Of a stretch of DNA of 64,000 nt, positions 63,553-64,000 are shown piece by piece. The stretch is taken from NCBI GenBank assembly GCA_900696465.1, contig CAADGE010000030.1:145414-209413 (forward strand), written 5' to 3'. The DNA is from an uncultured Planctomycetota bacterium. GTDB taxonomy: Bacteria; Planctomycetota; Phycisphaerae; UBA1845; UTPLA1. How positions within the stretch are numbered: the first letter of the stretch is position 1; every line of letters starts with the position of its first letter. The notes below the pieces were generated by a model. That model was given only the letters and a program-made list of their open reading frames with translations, searched no databases and was not told the origin of the DNA. Made by a program: the position numbers and the translations under genes.

Positions 63553-64000
63553 TCAGCGCCGGCGAATCCGACGCAGACCGACCAGCCCGAACAGCATCAG
63601 CGGCATCAGTGCCGCGCCACCGGCACCGCAAGTACCGCAATCCGGCGAAGGGCCGGGACCGGGCGGGGGCGTACCATTACCGTCGCCATCGCCGTTGCCA
63701 TCACCATCTCCGTTACCGTCACCGTTGCCTCCCGGCTCGGGGTTGCCGCAGCCAGCGGTTCCCGGCGCCGTCTTATTTGGATCATTCGGACAACCATCGT
63801 TGCAGTCCGGTGTGCCGTCGCCGTCGGTATCGACATCACTCACGCCGCAACCGCAAACACCGGGGTCCGTCTTATCCGGATCTGCCGGGCAGTTGTCGTT
63901 GCAGTCCGGTGTCCCGTCGCCGTCGGTATCGACATCACTCACGCCGCAACCGCAAACACCGGGGTCCGTCTTGTCCGGATCATCCGGGCAGTTGTCGTTG
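63553..64000 (-). CDS. thrombospondin-type-3-repeat surface protein, C-terminal part (runs off right edge)
   Basis: The minus-strand frame is open to the edge, so the start is outside. Visible are calcium-binding type-3-like repeats (DTDGDGTPDCNDNCP-x-D-P-x-K-T), then a Gly/Asn/Asp-rich spacer (GNGDGNGDGDGNG) and a Pro/Gly linker, and finally a tail: CGTCGAGGAALMPLMLFGLVGLRRIRRR, i.e. a Cys-Gly motif, a transmembrane helix and a basic end. The type-3 repeats bind calcium and stiffen the chain. The tail is like that of the gene at 60966. The repeats are also tandem at DNA level. Confidence 0.85.
   Translation of the reverse strand, partial: NDNCPDDPDKTDPGVCGCGVSDVDTDGDGTPDCNDNCPADPDKTDPGVCGCGVSDVDTDGDGTPDCNDGCPNDPNKTAPGTAGCGNPEPGGNGDGNGDGDGNGDGDGNGTPPPGPGPSPDCGTCGAGGAALMPLMLFGLVGLRRIRRR
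63801..63998. repeat. 99-base tandem repeat encoding type-3 units
   Basis: Two nearly identical copies of 99 bases (63801-63899 and 63900-63998), 33 codons each, differing at a handful of bases. A third, diverged unit lies to the left (63702-63800), fading into the linker. Because the copies run to the window edge, more may follow. Confidence 0.85.

Noticed and set aside
1..64000. CRISPR array, insertion sequence or prophage
   Set aside because: No regularly spaced direct repeats with spacers, no transposase or integrase and no phage structural genes are visible. The only tandem repeats are the coding units at the right edge.

Overview
The window looks like the chromosome of a free-living planctomycete, most likely Phycisphaerae or a close relative. 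This is inferred from protein content. There is a DUF1571 protein, a small membrane protein ending in a CxxCG...CPxCG ribbon, an H-x9-DG-type pseudopilin, dockerin-like and PEP-CTERM tails on exported proteins, an ECF sigma factor beside a multi-membrane Ser/Thr kinase, and GC near 60-63%. I see no insertion sequence, prophage, CRISPR array or biosynthetic cluster. Gene density is high and mostly ordinary, so the novelty lies in individual proteins and small clusters.

Layout. 1-12.7 kb: end of a NeuD/PglD-like acyltransferase, rsmE, a membrane protein, a DUF1571 protein, a lipoprotein plus nadD, pckA, a PEGA-repeat protein, an FHA-GAF-SpoIIE phosphatase and a long sigma-70 factor with its own promoter. 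13-21 kb: DUF1028 protein, zinc-ribbon membrane protein and YjbQ; a block of exported proteins (two paralogues with different C-terminal anchors, one pseudopilin); a Nudix-like protein; two unknown proteins, one low in GC and preceded by a possible pseudoknot. 21-27 kb: aminotransferase, hemerythrin, KamA-family radical SAM, EamA transporter, Ada. 27-32 kb: a minus-strand run of TetR, exported triple-SRPBCC protein, small membrane protein, DUF1579 protein and VOC protein, headed by a consensus promoter with an overlapping operator and followed by a terminator. 32-43 kb: tandem-ACT protein, AlkP-like lipoprotein, SDR, alpha/beta hydrolase with a cysteine nucleophile, a large S8-kelch-Ig-dockerin protease, tRNA-Val, AAA ATPase and a lipoprotein. 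43-46 kb: thymidine kinase, nucleoside transporter and a GGQ release-factor-like protein. 46-56.5 kb: SppA, a large exported unknown, ECF sigma, Ser/Thr kinase and FHA protein, all on the minus strand. 56.8-64 kb: a Tyr/Gly-rich small protein, purF, zinc phospholipase C-like, RDD protein, secreted protein, tRNA-Gln, PEP-CTERM and dockerin pieces, and a thrombospondin-type-3 repeat protein running off the right edge.

How the genes work together. Two systems deserve attention. The first is the FHA-kinase-ECF set (50.6-56.5 kb), which has the parts of a phosphorylation-controlled transcription circuit and sits upstream of an envelope-protease pair. The second is the TetR-controlled run (27.2-31.8 kb), which encodes an exported multi-START protein. 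A third theme is surface display: dockerin-like, PEP-CTERM, pseudopilin and a Cys-Gly-x-Gly transmembrane tail all occur here, apparently as alternative ways of locating exported proteins. The metabolic genes (pckA, nadD, purF, tdk-nupC) are housekeeping or salvage functions.
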